The notes: generated by a model from the letters alone, not told the origin. Shown: positions 48,883-58,560, counted from the stretch's first letter. The stretch: DNA of 64,000 nucleotides from Haloimpatiens massiliensis (GCF_900184255.1 NZ_LT854639.1:88043-152042), one strand, 5' to 3'. A program made the numbers and translations.

Positions 48883-50463
48883 TTATCTTTTAGCTTCAAT
48901 TGATTTTCTTGGATATAATGTTGTACCCCAGATTGAGACAGTTGTCTCTTTTGTTAGAGGTATATTTTTAGCATCCACAATAGTTCGCCACCATTCCCAT
49001 GCAAGGCCTGTACACTCTTTTGCTTTAACGCAAATATTTCTTGTATTTCCTTTTAAGCATATTTCTGTATTGAAGTGTGCTGTTCTATCTTTATTATTTC
49101 CTGACCAAGCCTTATGCTCAATTATTTCTTTACCATTTTTATCATAACTAATTTCATCCCAAGTTATTTCAAATTGAGCAACATATGCGCCGCTGTGATC
49201 AAGTGCTAATTTACCGCTAGTATATTCTGTTGAAGTTGTCTCTATATATTCGGTTTTGTTGTTTATAGATGCTATTTTATTATCTTTCAAAAATGTGCTA
49301 GTATATGAAATTGGATAACCTGGATTTTGTGGACTATATACTGCATTATTTTTAATAATATTCCTTATTTTATCAAAGTCTTTAGTAACAACTCTATTAT
49401 GTTGTTTTGCGCCTCCACCTAGAACTGTAGCTGTAAATGAACTTTGATTTAATATATCTTTATATTCTGCATTGCTACTTATATCTTGGTCAGCTATTAA
49501 TGCTTTAAATGCTTCTTTAACCTTTGCACTCTTAGATGTTGTTTCAAGTTTTACATAAATAGTTCTGCCATATGCAACATTTGATACATATGCAGGAGGA
49601 TTATTATTATTTACTCCTTTTAAAGCTAATGTATTATAAGTTACATTATCACCAAATAAATCTGATGGGTTACAAGGCTTGTCTACACTTACTGTATAAA
49701 AAATTTGTTTATATGCAAGAACCATAGCTTTTTTTTCACCTTTATATATAGAATCAAAATCTATATTTAGTGATTTACTTAAAGCTTTAAAATTGCAACC
49801 GAACATAGCAGATAACTGTGATTTACTATATACCATTGCATCAGAATAACTTAGCCTTGTAGGTATAGTATATTTATTTGAATATTTTGAGTTCCATGTA
49901 TCTAATAAAGAATTTATTGAAGCATTAACTGAAGAGTATGTAGGGGATTCAACGACTTTTCTACCGTCTTCACCCATTCCGGGTAAATCAATACTTATAG
50001 TTATGGGCTTTCTTTCACATGAAATTATATCCGGTTTGTTTTCTAAAAGATTTTTGTTTGCAAGTTGTAGAGCACCAGGATATGTTCTGTCATTTATAGA
50101 ATCCATAATTGCTATATCTGCAGTGGAATCTTAAATACTCTTCTTTTCACGTTTTACTACCACAAACTTGTTTGAATCTTCAAAACCTTCAGCTGGTACG
50201 AAATTTTCAATTTTTTCTCCGTTAAATGATAATATTTTTTCTGGGTCATAGGATAGTGCATAGATATTTTTGTCTATGTCATCACTATTATTTTTTACTG
50301 AACTAGTAGACTCTTTTGGAACATTTGAAAGCAAAACTTTATTATTGCTGGCAGCATTATTCTTAGGGGTATTTAGATTATTATTACATGCTAATCCTAC
50401 TGCAATAACTCCAACTATCATTACTCGTACTAATGACTTTAAACCTTTTTTAGCAATTTTCAT
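48883..50463 (-). pseudogene. Cholesterol-dependent cytolysin gene (botulinolysin-like) with one in-frame stop
   Basis: The frame runs 526 codons, the normal length for tetanolysin/botulinolysin, but codon 111 (50131-50133) is TAA. Residues 1-110 hold a signal peptide (VRVMIVGVIAVGLA) and the start of domain 1 (EKILSFNGEKIENFVPAEGF); the frame resumes directly with DSTADIAIMDSINDRTYPGA and continues undisturbed through the pore-forming domains to the undecapeptide ECTGLAWEWWR (483-493) and the TL pair in GTTLYP. In relatives, as I recall, a serine occupies this position, so TCA to TAA is enough. An internal start at 50106 would make a protein without signal or part of domain 1. It has an AGGAGGG ribosome site at the first ATG. 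Confidence 0.92.
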
Positions 50464-50832
50464 TATGCATCCCTCCTTTAGTTTCCATGATGCCTAAATT
50501 ATTTTATAAATATAAGACTGCATTTTAAAACATTAAGTTTATTTGGGAACATATGGTTTACCAAAATTATACTATATAATATAATGATAATCAATGCAAC
50601 ATTATGAAGAAATGTAATTTAAAACCAAAACAATCACCAAAATTACTTCAAATGCTGGTATTAAAAATGCATTGAAACATAACTTTGGTGATTTTATTAA
50701 TTAAACTTGTGAGTTTGTAATTTATTTAATATTTTTATAATTTATTTAAGAATTACTAAAATACAAGTTAAGGGAACTTTTTGAAGTACCCTATAAAAAT
50801 GTTATATGAGCCTGCGAAAAAAAGTCTGTAAA
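50464..50832. other. Interval between cytolysin and DUF4179 genes
   Basis: Contains the cytolysin promoter/ribosome site region and the hairpin repeat at 50634-50691. No gene seen. Confidence 0.5.
50634..50691. repeat. TCACCAAAGTTAC hairpin repeat, copy 2
   Basis: TCACCAAAATTAC pairs with ATAACTTTGGTGA, with the same internal TGCTGGTATTAAAAATGCATTG layout in part as copy 1 (47171-47227). It lies downstream of the DUF4179 gene and may be its terminator. Confidence 0.75.
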
Positions 50833-52266
50833 TTATTTAAGTTCTATATTGAATTTCAAATCCTCTCTTAATTTGTAGTTTTCCAAAGTGCTAGTGCCTA
50901 TAGTGTATTCCTCATTGGCTTTAAGAGGGGAAAACTCCATTGTAAACATGTTTGGATTGTTTTTATCTTTTATAATATTGTATGGACTTAGTGGTTCAAG
51001 TGATTTATTTTTAGAGTCCTTTATATAAAGTTTTTCACTTTGAAAATCAGGGAAATTTCCATCCACTCTGTACTTAATTGTAGTTTTGGTGCTTGAAGTT
51101 TTTACTTCAGTTATAGTAAGTTTGCCAAATTCACCTTGAGAGAGAACTAAAGGTAAGGTACTTTTTAGCGGCTTGGTGCTCTGTTTAAAACTATTGGTGA
51201 TTACTTTTTGTTTTCCATTTTCAGACCCTACAAATTTTTCTGTAGTGAAATCACAAGGAATTATAGTTAAATGCTTAGGAGTTTTTTGTAGTGCATCTAA
51301 ATCTAAGGTGTATTTAAATCCTTTAAAAATATTATTACTACTGTAGTGATTGCCTTTAAATTTTACTTCATTTCCCTTATCGTCTAGAATGAACCAAGTA
51401 TCGTGATCAAAGAAACTGTCATTAATATCATTACTATTAAAGAATTTATTCTTATGACCACTGATAAAAAGTGATGTATTTACAGGGGTTAGAACTACTT
51501 TATCTATGGTTATAGAACTATTTTCGTATTTTATATTTTTATTGGGCTTAAAGGTTTTTGTATGCTTAGCTATTCTATCTTTTGAAACAGAAAATTTAAA
51601 ATCCCAATGTCCATTTATTCCTAAAATTGATTTCATATTTATATCTATATTTAGTTTGTTAGGCAATTTTTCATTTTTTGTATCTAAGGTAGCTATAGTT
51701 GTCAATGTGTTTTCGTCTAAGAATTGGCTGTTAGCACCTCCAGCTAGAGTGGACTTTTTTCCGTTCATATTAATATAATTTCCAAGGAAGGGCCAGTCAT
51801 AGGTTCCGCTTTCCATACGCTTTTTAACATCAGCGCCTTTTAAGGTATAGCTTATCATAAGACCAGAGTCATCATATATTGCCTCATGTATAGTGATGGT
51901 AAGACCATTGGAAGTTACGGTTTTGTCTACCTTTTGAGAATATTTGCTGTAGTCTCCTTGGTAACCTAGTTTGCTGTTTATGCTCTCTATGATAGAATTT
52001 AAAACAGGAACATTGTCTGCAAAAGTTGGATTCTTAATGCCTACTCCTATTAGGCAGAGAAAACCTACTGCCGCAGCTGCAGCGCCATATTTGAGTTTTT
52101 TAAAGTGTTTATTTTTATTGTTATTTATTTGATGTTTTAGATTATTTATAATTTTCTTCTTAGAAAATTCGCTCATATCAGCATCTATAGAATTAAATTG
52201 GTTTTCGTCCATTTCTATGCCATTTAATAAATTCAATATATCTTTTTCTTCTATATTAGCTTTCAT
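50833..52266 (-). CDS. DUF4179 membrane protein, probable anti-sigma factor
   Basis: 477 residues: a cytoplasmic N-terminus (about 1-55), one membrane span (YGAAAAAVGFLCLIGVGI, about 59-76) and a large extracytoplasmic part starting with the DUF4179 region (TFADNVPVLNSIIESINSKL). Clostridial proteins of this design are encoded right after an ECF-like sigma factor and are thought to hold it inactive until a surface signal arrives. Its ATG overlaps the sigma stop codon (TAATG), which fits coupled synthesis. The signal is unknown. Confidence 0.88.
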   Translation of the reverse strand: MKANIEEKDILNLLNGIEMDENQFNSIDADMSEFSKKKIINNLKHQINNNKNKHFKKLKYGAAAAAVGFLCLIGVGIKNPTFADNVPVLNSIIESINSKLGYQGDYSKYSQKVDKTVTSNGLTITIHEAIYDDSGLMISYTLKGADVKKRMESGTYDWPFLGNYINMNGKKSTLAGGANSQFLDENTLTTIATLDTKNEKLPNKLNIDINMKSILGINGHWDFKFSVSKDRIAKHTKTFKPNKNIKYENSSITIDKVVLTPVNTSLFISGHKNKFFNSNDINDSFFDHDTWFILDDKGNEVKFKGNHYSSNNIFKGFKYTLDLDALQKTPKHLTIIPCDFTTEKFVGSENGKQKVITNSFKQSTKPLKSTLPLVLSQGEFGKLTITEVKTSSTKTTIKYRVDGNFPDFQSEKLYIKDSKNKSLEPLSPYNIIKDKNNPNMFTMEFSPLKANEEYTIGTSTLENYKLREDLKFNIELK

Positions 52267-52829
52267 TATATTACTTCCCCCTTTAAAACACTAAACTTTT
52301 TCTTCAAGGATTTACGTCCTCTTGAAAGTCTATTATCTACTGCAGAACGTCTAATGGAGAGTTTAGCTGCTATATTTGATATTTCTTCATCTAAGAAATA
52401 TCTTCTTATAAATATCTCCCTGTCTACAGGGTCCATGGAATTTATAAGTGCAAGCAATTCTTCTCTATTTTCTTTTTCTATTATTAGTTTTTCAGTATTC
52501 TCATGGTCTGTCAATGAATAGTCATCTATACATTCTGAATTTACTTGCCCACAGATTTTTCTCTTATAATCAATAGCTTTGTACTTGGTAACTGCCATTA
52601 GCCAGTTTTTAAAGCTACCCTTACTGTGGTCAAAGCTATCTATATTATTCCAAAGACATAAAAAAACATCATTGACACATTCATCAATGCATCCGATATC
52701 ATTGCCTCTATAGAGAACACTATAGGCAACTTTGTATACTAAATTGCCGTAGGTATTTACTATAAATTCTAATGCCTTGGAGTTTTTCTTTTTAATTTGT
52801 TCAATAAAATTAGAGTCGTCTATCTTCAT
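52266..52829 (-). CDS. ECF-type RNA polymerase sigma factor
   Basis: 187 residues. Region 2 (YGNLVYKVAYSVLYRGN then VNDVFLCLWNNIDSF, with WLMAVTKYKAIDYKRK) and region 4 (LINSMDPVDREIFIRRYFLDEEISNIAAKL) are clear. The ATG at 52829 follows AAGGAGG; a longer frame adds nine residues over that site. It should direct transcription of a small surface-stress regulon including its own operon. Confidence 0.92.
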   Translation of the reverse strand: MKIDDSNFIEQIKKKNSKALEFIVNTYGNLVYKVAYSVLYRGNDIGCIDECVNDVFLCLWNNIDSFDHSKGSFKNWLMAVTKYKAIDYKRKICGQVNSECIDDYSLTDHENTEKLIIEKENREELLALINSMDPVDREIFIRRYFLDEEISNIAAKLSIRRSAVDNRLSRGRKSLKKKFSVLKGEVI

Positions 52830-53357
52830 TTTGTACCTCCTTGAGAAGCTTCTCATTTATATATACGTGAGGAGAAGGGGAAATCTATCAATTGATATGA
52901 AGTTTTTTTAATTATAGTTTATTCCTAAATGATATTATATATTGGGAGCTTTCGCTAGGGAATTGAGAGAACTTAAGACTCTTAATAACTTTTTATTAAG
53001 AGTAGAAGAATAGTTAATAACTTTTCAGTAGGTTTAATAGAGAAAAAGGAGGTGATTAACAATTTTTTACTAGGCTTTAAAGATAAGGAATAAAGGAAGT
53101 TAAAAAATTTTATTAGGTATAGGATAGTATTAGAATAAATTGGGGACGGTTAATGACCATTATTAGATTTAATATCAAAAGGTTATTAACCGTCCCTATA
53201 AACTTATCCCTATAAACTTAAAATAAAAGGAGAGGACAATTTAATAGTAGTTAGGTATTTAAAGTTTTTATATTATTTTAGTAAATATCTTTAATTAATC
53301 AATAGCAATATGTGGCATTGCTATTTAGAAAATTGGGATTTTGTAAAATTTACAGTG
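52830..53357. other. Interval between the sigma operon and the first regulator cassette
   Basis: Holds the hairpin repeat at 53142-53196 and, from about 53320 to 53357, the remains of the original 3' end of regulator 1. No other gene seen. Confidence 0.5.
53142..53196. repeat. GGGGACAGTTAAC hairpin repeat, copy 2
   Basis: GGGGACGGTTAATGACC pairs with GGTTATTAACCGTCCC. Differs from copy 1 by matching changes in both arms (A-T to G-C), so base pairing is kept. Confidence 0.8.
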
Positions 53358-54506
53358 TTATCTGCAGCTATATTTAAAGGTATTTTTCATAGAGGATAGT
53401 ATAATGTTCATTTTCTTATATTTTTTTGCTTCTTTTATTGCTTCTTTTAAGTATGTTTTACTTATTTCAAGTTTATTTATAGCATAAAAACCTAATCCAA
53501 TATCATTATATATTTCAGAGGAATATTTCTTATTTGGAAGTTTTTCATATTGGTTTAAATGAAAAATACACTTTTGCATATATTCTTTTATATTGTTGAT
53601 ATCATTTATTTCAATATAAATTTCTAATATATTGCACAATGTAACCAGATACATTTCTATATTATTTTCGCTTAAAGTTAATATTTTTTTGTGTACTTGT
53701 AGAGCAGCAGAATAAAATTTTTTTTCTTTAAGGCAATTAGCTTTTAACATAAGTATACTTATTTTTTCAAATAGGTAGAAAGTCAATTTATTTTGAAACT
53801 TATGTTCAATTTCTTCAATTTCTTTTAAAGCTGAATTGTAGTCTTTTAGATTTTTATAGGCTATGATACTGTTATATTTAAGCTTATATTCGTGCTCTTC
53901 TGGAATATTATTCATGTAAGTATAGGCTAATTTAGTGAAATGTAAAGTTTCTTTATATTTTCTTAAATTGTTGTAGCAATAGGTGATGTCGATAATTAAA
54001 ACTATTAATTGAAGATTATCAAAAAGGTAATTAGAATTTTCAAAAGCTATTAAAGAATAACTATATGCTTTATTGAAATCACGAGAAGTTTTAAATATTT
54101 TACCTAGCTTTGTATATATTGCTGTTTTTTCTCTTTTTAAATTATATTTATCTAATAAATTTTCAATTTCATCCAGATTCTTTTGAAATTCACTTTCAAA
54201 TACTTTCTGAGGAGTGGAATTTAATAATTTAATGAAACTACTACATATTTTTTTTGCCTGGCACTTAGGTGACTCTAGTAAGTATTTCAAAGTAACGTCG
54301 CATTTTATAGAGCGTCTTTCACATATCTTATGTAGATTATCTATTAAAATTTCAGCAGTAGCTTTTGTAAGGCCAGTTTTGTTGGTTTCAAGCATACTTA
54401 TCATATTTCTTGTAAGCCTGTCCCCACTTAGTTCATATTGCTTTATGTCATATTTTTTTCTTATGTCTTTAAGTTTTTCTCCTGCTGTAATGACTTTAGT
54501 ATTCAT
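53358..54506 (-). CDS. RRNPP-type HTH-TPR regulator 1, C-terminally truncated
   Basis: 382 residues. N-terminal XRE helix-turn-helix (about 8-65: AGEKLKDIRKKYDIKQYELSG), then TPR-like helical repeats. It is a close paralogue of the two 441-residue regulators at 55289 and 57199, but after ILSSMK the frame shifts and ends KNTFKYSCR. Beyond the stop, the DNA still shows NIAA and VNFTKSQFSK in another frame with about 50 codons missing, so the C-terminus was lost by frameshift plus deletion. It is divergent from pro-peptide gene 1. In the RRNPP family the TPR domain binds a re-imported peptide; the truncation may alter that. Confidence 0.85.
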   Translation of the reverse strand: MNTKVITAGEKLKDIRKKYDIKQYELSGDRLTRNMISMLETNKTGLTKATAEILIDNLHKICERRSIKCDVTLKYLLESPKCQAKKICSSFIKLLNSTPQKVFESEFQKNLDEIENLLDKYNLKREKTAIYTKLGKIFKTSRDFNKAYSYSLIAFENSNYLFDNLQLIVLIIDITYCYNNLRKYKETLHFTKLAYTYMNNIPEEHEYKLKYNSIIAYKNLKDYNSALKEIEEIEHKFQNKLTFYLFEKISILMLKANCLKEKKFYSAALQVHKKILTLSENNIEMYLVTLCNILEIYIEINDINNIKEYMQKCIFHLNQYEKLPNKKYSSEIYNDIGLGFYAINKLEISKTYLKEAIKEAKKYKKMNIILSSMKNTFKYSCR

Positions 54507-54542
54507 AAGATCTTCTCCTTACTATATATTTTACCTAATTAA

Positions 54543-54609
54543 AGTATACTAAAGAATTTTAAAAAAGTAAAGGATTATTCTTTACTTTTTTAAAATTTAA
54601 TGTTACAAT
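54543..54609. promoter_or_regulatory. Divergent promoters and palindromic operator, cassette 1
   Basis: Regulator promoter (minus): TTTACT at 54566-54571, 17-bp spacer, TATACT at 54543-54548. Peptide promoter (plus): TTTACT at 54581-54586, 17-bp spacer, TACAAT at 54604-54609. Both -35 boxes lie in a perfect 18-bp inverted repeat (54555-54572 and 54580-54597) with a 7-bp centre, a good operator for a dimeric HTH protein. Another TTTACTTT lies in the peptide leader. Confidence 0.8.
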
Positions 54610-54679
54610 ATATGTAAAACAAAGAATAATTTACTTTTATATTTGCATTTAATTATAAAATATATAAGGAGGTATTATT

Positions 54680-54856
54680 ATGAAAAGAATAATAAAAACT
54701 ATGGTATTGACACTATGTACAATAGCTATTCTTAATAATGGGACAAGGATTGTTAATGCAAAGACTTTAGATACTAAATCTAAAAATTTAATATCTATTA
54801 ACAGTCAGATAAAAGCCATTAATAATAGTATTGATCCAGACTCAATAGGAAGCTAA
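54680..54856 (+). CDS. Exported pro-peptide 1 (candidate signalling peptide)
   Basis: 58 residues: MKRIIKTMVLTLCTIAIL (basic start and hydrophobic core of a signal peptide), a likely cleavage region near VNAKT, a polar tail and the C-terminus NNSIDPDSIGS. AAGGAGG is 8 nt before the ATG. It matches the products at 56786 and 58695 in length and in the sequence IDPDS. Divergent from regulator 1. The role as pheromone precursor is inferred from arrangement, export signal and conservation. Confidence 0.85.
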   Translation: MKRIIKTMVLTLCTIAILNNGTRIVNAKTLDTKSKNLISINSQIKAINNSIDPDSIGS

Positions 54857-54976
54857 TAAAAGCAAGGAAGTTACATTTACTTTAATGAATTATGTGACAA
54901 TATCAAATGCTTGGTAAATTTACTAAGTATTTATTGTAGCAGTTATGCTAATATGATACCTAAACATTTTTACCCC

Positions 54977-55018
54977 AAAAAGCTTAACTTTTTAAATTTA
55001 AGAAGTTAAGCTTTTTTT
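54977..55018 (+). terminator. Terminator of pro-peptide gene 1
   Basis: AAAAAGCTTAACTT pairs with AAGTTAAGCTTTTT, 12-nt loop, followed by T residues. Confidence 0.8.
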
Positions 55019-55100
55019 TATTTGGTATAATACTTCAAATTTTCTATCATAGCATAGAAGAATGTTTATTTGCTGTAGAAAATAATTTTACAAGAAAAAA

Positions 55101-55155
55101 GGGACAGTTAACAACTTTTTATTATATTTAATATTAAAAGGTTGTTAACTGTCCC
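55101..55155. repeat. GGGGACAGTTAAC hairpin repeat, copy 3
   Basis: GGGACAGTTAACAACTTTTT pairs with its complement ending GTTGTTAACTGTCCC, with a single extra G in one arm. Confidence 0.8.
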
Positions 55156-55288
55156 TATAAATTAAAAATAAAAGAAGAGGACAATTTTTTAACTACTTAT
55201 CTAATTGTAGTTTTCATATTTCAAGTTTTTATATTATCTATACTAAATATCTTCATTAAATATTTTTACTAAATGCAATGTGAAATTG

Positions 55289-56614
55289 CTATTTAGAAAA
55301 CAGAGATTTTGTAAAATTCACTATGTCATTGATAGTTTCCCTATCACCTAAATCATTATAGTATTTAATAAATTCAAATATTAAAGTGTTGTTTATAGGC
55401 AGTAAGTTAAGAGACATTATTTCAACTAGCTGATTTTTTAAATTATCCACTTCATCTGTGGCTTTATCATTTGCAGCTATATTTAAAAGTTTTTCCATGG
55501 AGGATAGTATGATGTCTGGTTTCTTATGTTTCTTTGCAACTTTTATAGATTCATTGAAGTATGGTTTACTCATTTGAAATTTATTTATAGTATAGCACCC
55601 TAGCCCAATATCATTATATATTTCAGAAGAGTATCTTTTGTTTTGAAGTTTTTCATATTCTTTTAAATTCAAGATGCATTTATCAACATATTGTTTTAAA
55701 TTCTTGCTGTCATTTATTTCAATATAAATCTCTAATATATTACACAATGTAACAAGATACATTTCTATATCATTTTCGCTTAAAATTAATATTTCTTTGT
55801 GCATTTTTAGAGCATCAATATAGAACTTTTTTTCTTTAAAGCAATTGGCTTTTAAAATAAGTACTTTTATTTTTCTTGTAGGTTCTGAGGTTAATTTATT
55901 TTTAAATTTATCTTCTACTTTTTCTATTTCTTTTAAGGCAGAATTGTAATCTTTTAGATTTTTATAAGATATAATATTGTTATATTCAAGCTTATATTCT
56001 TGCTCTTCTGGAATTTTATCCATGTAAATATAGGCTAGTCTACTGAAATCTAGAGCTTCTTTATATTTTTTTAAATTGTTGCAGCAGTATGTGATATCAA
56101 TAATTAAGTATATTAACTTAAAATGATTAAAAAGATCATTAGAACTTTCAAAAGCTCTTAAAGAGTAAGTATATGCTTTATAGAAATCACGAGAAGTTTT
56201 GAATATTTCACCTAGTTTTGTATAAATTTCTGTTTTTTCTTTTTTTAGTTTATACTTATCTAGTAAACTTTCGATTTCATCTAAATCCTTTCGAAATCCA
56301 CTTTCAAATACCTTTTGGGGGGTAGAATTTAATAATTTAATAAAATAGTCACATACTTTTTTTGCCTGACAAGAAGGTGACTCTAATAAATATTGCAAAG
56401 TAACATCACATTCTATAGAGCGATTTTTACAGATTTTGTGCAGATTTCCTATTAAAATTTCAGCAGTATCTTTTGTGAGTCCAGCTCTGTCGGTTTCAAT
56501 CATACTTATCATATTTCTTGTAAGTTTGTCTCCACTTAGTTCATATTGTTTTATATTATATTTTTTTCTTATATATTTAAGTTTTTCTCCTGCTGTAATG
56601 ACTTTAGTATTCAT
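55289..56614 (-). CDS. RRNPP-type HTH-TPR regulator 2
   Basis: 441 residues. XRE-type helix-turn-helix at about 8-65 (AGEKLKYIRKKYNIKQYELSG, then LTRNMISMIETDRAGL) followed by helical TPR-like repeats to the C-terminus (for example FKTSRDFYKAYTYSLRAFES, YSSEIYNDIGLGCYTINKF). This is the design of PlcR/PrgX/Rap-like receptors, which bind short peptides taken up by an oligopeptide permease. It is divergent from pro-peptide gene 2 and near-identical in many stretches to regulators 1 and 3; differences concentrate in the TPR part, as expected if each reads its own peptide. Confidence 0.88.
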   Translation of the reverse strand: MNTKVITAGEKLKYIRKKYNIKQYELSGDKLTRNMISMIETDRAGLTKDTAEILIGNLHKICKNRSIECDVTLQYLLESPSCQAKKVCDYFIKLLNSTPQKVFESGFRKDLDEIESLLDKYKLKKEKTEIYTKLGEIFKTSRDFYKAYTYSLRAFESSNDLFNHFKLIYLIIDITYCCNNLKKYKEALDFSRLAYIYMDKIPEEQEYKLEYNNIISYKNLKDYNSALKEIEKVEDKFKNKLTSEPTRKIKVLILKANCFKEKKFYIDALKMHKEILILSENDIEMYLVTLCNILEIYIEINDSKNLKQYVDKCILNLKEYEKLQNKRYSSEIYNDIGLGCYTINKFQMSKPYFNESIKVAKKHKKPDIILSSMEKLLNIAANDKATDEVDNLKNQLVEIMSLNLLPINNTLIFEFIKYYNDLGDRETINDIVNFTKSLFSK

Positions 56615-56651
56615 AAGTTCGTCTCCTTACTAAATATTTTATCTAATTTAA

Positions 56652-56718
56652 AGTATACTAAAGAATTATCTTTAAGTAAATAAAAAATCTTTACTTATTT
56701 TTAAGTGAATGATACAAT
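56652..56718. promoter_or_regulatory. Divergent promoters, cassette 2
   Basis: Regulator promoter (minus): TTTACT at 56675-56680, 17-bp spacer, TATACT at 56652-56657. Peptide promoter (plus): TTTACT at 56690-56695, 17-bp spacer, TACAAT at 56713-56718. The inverted repeat of cassette 1 is less regular here. TTTACTTT again lies in the peptide leader. Confidence 0.78.
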
Positions 56719-56785
56719 ATATGTAAAATACAAACTGTTTACTTTAATGGCTATATTTTAATATTAAAATACAAGGAGGATTATT

Positions 56786-56962
56786 ATGAAAAAAACAATG
56801 AAAACTATGGTATGTACACTAGGAATGCTATTATTACTTAATAATGGAGCAAAGATTGTTAATGTTAAAACTACAGATAAACAGTCAAAAAGTTCAATAT
56901 CCATTACAAGCCAGGTAAAAGGGATGAATAGCAATATTGATCCGGATTCAGAAGATAGTTAA
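56786..56962 (+). CDS. Exported pro-peptide 2 (candidate signalling peptide)
   Basis: 58 residues with basic start MKKTMKTM, hydrophobic core VCTLGMLLLL, then NNGAKIVNVKTT and the C-terminal GMNSNIDPDSEDS. AAGGAGG is 7 nt upstream of the ATG. IDPDS is shared with peptides 1 and 3, while the flanking residues differ (NNS/SNS-like before, EDS after). Divergent from regulator 2. Confidence 0.85.
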   Translation: MKKTMKTMVCTLGMLLLLNNGAKIVNVKTTDKQSKSSISITSQVKGMNSNIDPDSEDS

Positions 56963-57109
56963 AAAGTAAAAATAATATTTTTACTTATGTCAATTAAACC
57001 ATAGAATATAACTATAAGAATGGTTGTTGTTAAAGTTAGTAGAAAGTGTATGATGTTTAAAACATTTATATAAAAATATACATGTACCCTAAAGAAATAA
57101 AAATAGAGA

Positions 57110-57136
57110 AAGTGGTATTTAAAAAAATACCACTTT
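57110..57136. terminator. Bidirectional terminator between cassettes 2 and 3
   Basis: AAGTGGTATTT pairs with AAATACCACTT, followed by T-rich sequence on the plus strand and A/T-rich sequence on the other. It could serve pro-peptide gene 2 and regulator 3, which converge here. Confidence 0.7.
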
Positions 57137-57198
57137 ATTGTTGAAATTTTTAATTATTTATAGTATATGCTTTAAATAAATAGCAATATAATAAATTG

Positions 57199-58524
57199 CT
57201 ATTTAGAAAACAGGCATTTTGTAAAATTCACTATGTCATTAATAGTTTCTCTATCACCTAAATCATTATAGTATTTGATAAATTCAAATATTAAAGTGTT
57301 GTTTATAGGTAGTAAGTTAAGAGACATTATTTCAATTAGCTGATTTTTTAAATTATCCACTTCATCTGTAGCTTTATCATTTGCAGCTATATTTAAAAGT
57401 TTTTCCATAGAGGATAGTATGATGTCTACTTTCTTATATTTTTTTGCTTCCTTTATAGCTTTATTAAAGTATGGTTTACTTATTTCAAATTTATTTATAG
57501 TATAAAAGCCTAAACCAATATCATTATATATTTCTGAAGAGTATTTCTTATTTTGAAGTTTTTCATATTGTTTTAGATGAGAAATACACTTGTCAATGTA
57601 TTCTTTAAGATTCTTACTATCATTCATTTCAATATAAATTTCCAATATATTACACAATGTAACAAGATACATTTCTATATCATTTTCGCTTAAAGTTAAT
57701 ATTTCTTTGTGTATTTTTAGGGCATCAATATAGAATTTTTTTTCTTTAAAGCAATTAGCTTTTAAAATAAGTAACTCTTTTTTTTCAAAGAGGCATGAAT
57801 TTAATTTATCTTTAAACCTATGCTCAATTTCTTCAATTTCTTTTAAAGCTGAATTGTAATCTTTTAGATTTTTATAAGCTATAATATTGTTATACTTAAG
57901 TTTATATTCTTGATCTTCTGGAATGTTGTCCATGTAAATATAAGCTAATCTACTGAAATCTAGAGTTTCTTTATACTTTTTTAAATTGTTGCAGCAATAG
58001 GTGATATCAATAATTAAACCTATTAAATTAAAATGATTAAAAAGATCATTTGAGCTTTCAAAAGCTCTTAAAGAGTAAGTATATGCTTTATAGAAGTCAC
58101 GAGAATTTTTAAATATTTCACCAAGTTTTGTATATATTATTGTCTTTTCTTTTTTTAATTTATATTTATCCAGTAATTTTTCAATTTCATCCAGGTCATT
58201 TTGAAATTCAATTTCAAATACTTTTTGTGGTGTGGAATTTAACAATTTAATAAGTTCAGTACATATTTTTTTTGCTTGATACTTAGATGATTCTAATAAG
58301 TATTCTAAGCTAATATTACATTCCATACAGCGTTCGTCACATATCTTATGTATATTTTCTATTAAGATTTCAGCTGTATATTTTGTAAGTCCAGCTTTGT
58401 TAGTTTCAATCATACTTATCATATTTCTTGTAAGTTTATTGCCGCTTAGTTCATATTGTTTTATGTTGTATTTTTTTCTTATATCTTTAAGTTTTTCACC
58501 TACTGTAACTACTTCGGTATTCAT
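57199..58524 (-). CDS. RRNPP-type HTH-TPR regulator 3
   Basis: 441 residues with the same layout as regulator 2: helix-turn-helix at about 8-65 (VGEKLKDIRKKYNIKQYELSG) and TPR-like repeats to the end (INDIVNFTKCLFSK). The last 75 residues are almost identical to regulator 2, showing recent duplication or gene conversion. Divergent from pro-peptide gene 3. Start ATG at 58524 is preceded by a GGGGGA site. Confidence 0.88.
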   Translation of the reverse strand: MNTEVVTVGEKLKDIRKKYNIKQYELSGNKLTRNMISMIETNKAGLTKYTAEILIENIHKICDERCMECNISLEYLLESSKYQAKKICTELIKLLNSTPQKVFEIEFQNDLDEIEKLLDKYKLKKEKTIIYTKLGEIFKNSRDFYKAYTYSLRAFESSNDLFNHFNLIGLIIDITYCCNNLKKYKETLDFSRLAYIYMDNIPEDQEYKLKYNNIIAYKNLKDYNSALKEIEEIEHRFKDKLNSCLFEKKELLILKANCFKEKKFYIDALKIHKEILTLSENDIEMYLVTLCNILEIYIEMNDSKNLKEYIDKCISHLKQYEKLQNKKYSSEIYNDIGLGFYTINKFEISKPYFNKAIKEAKKYKKVDIILSSMEKLLNIAANDKATDEVDNLKNQLIEIMSLNLLPINNTLIFEFIKYYNDLGDRETINDIVNFTKCLFSK

Positions 58525-58560
58525 GAGATTCCCCCTTAACTATATAATTAATCTAATTAT

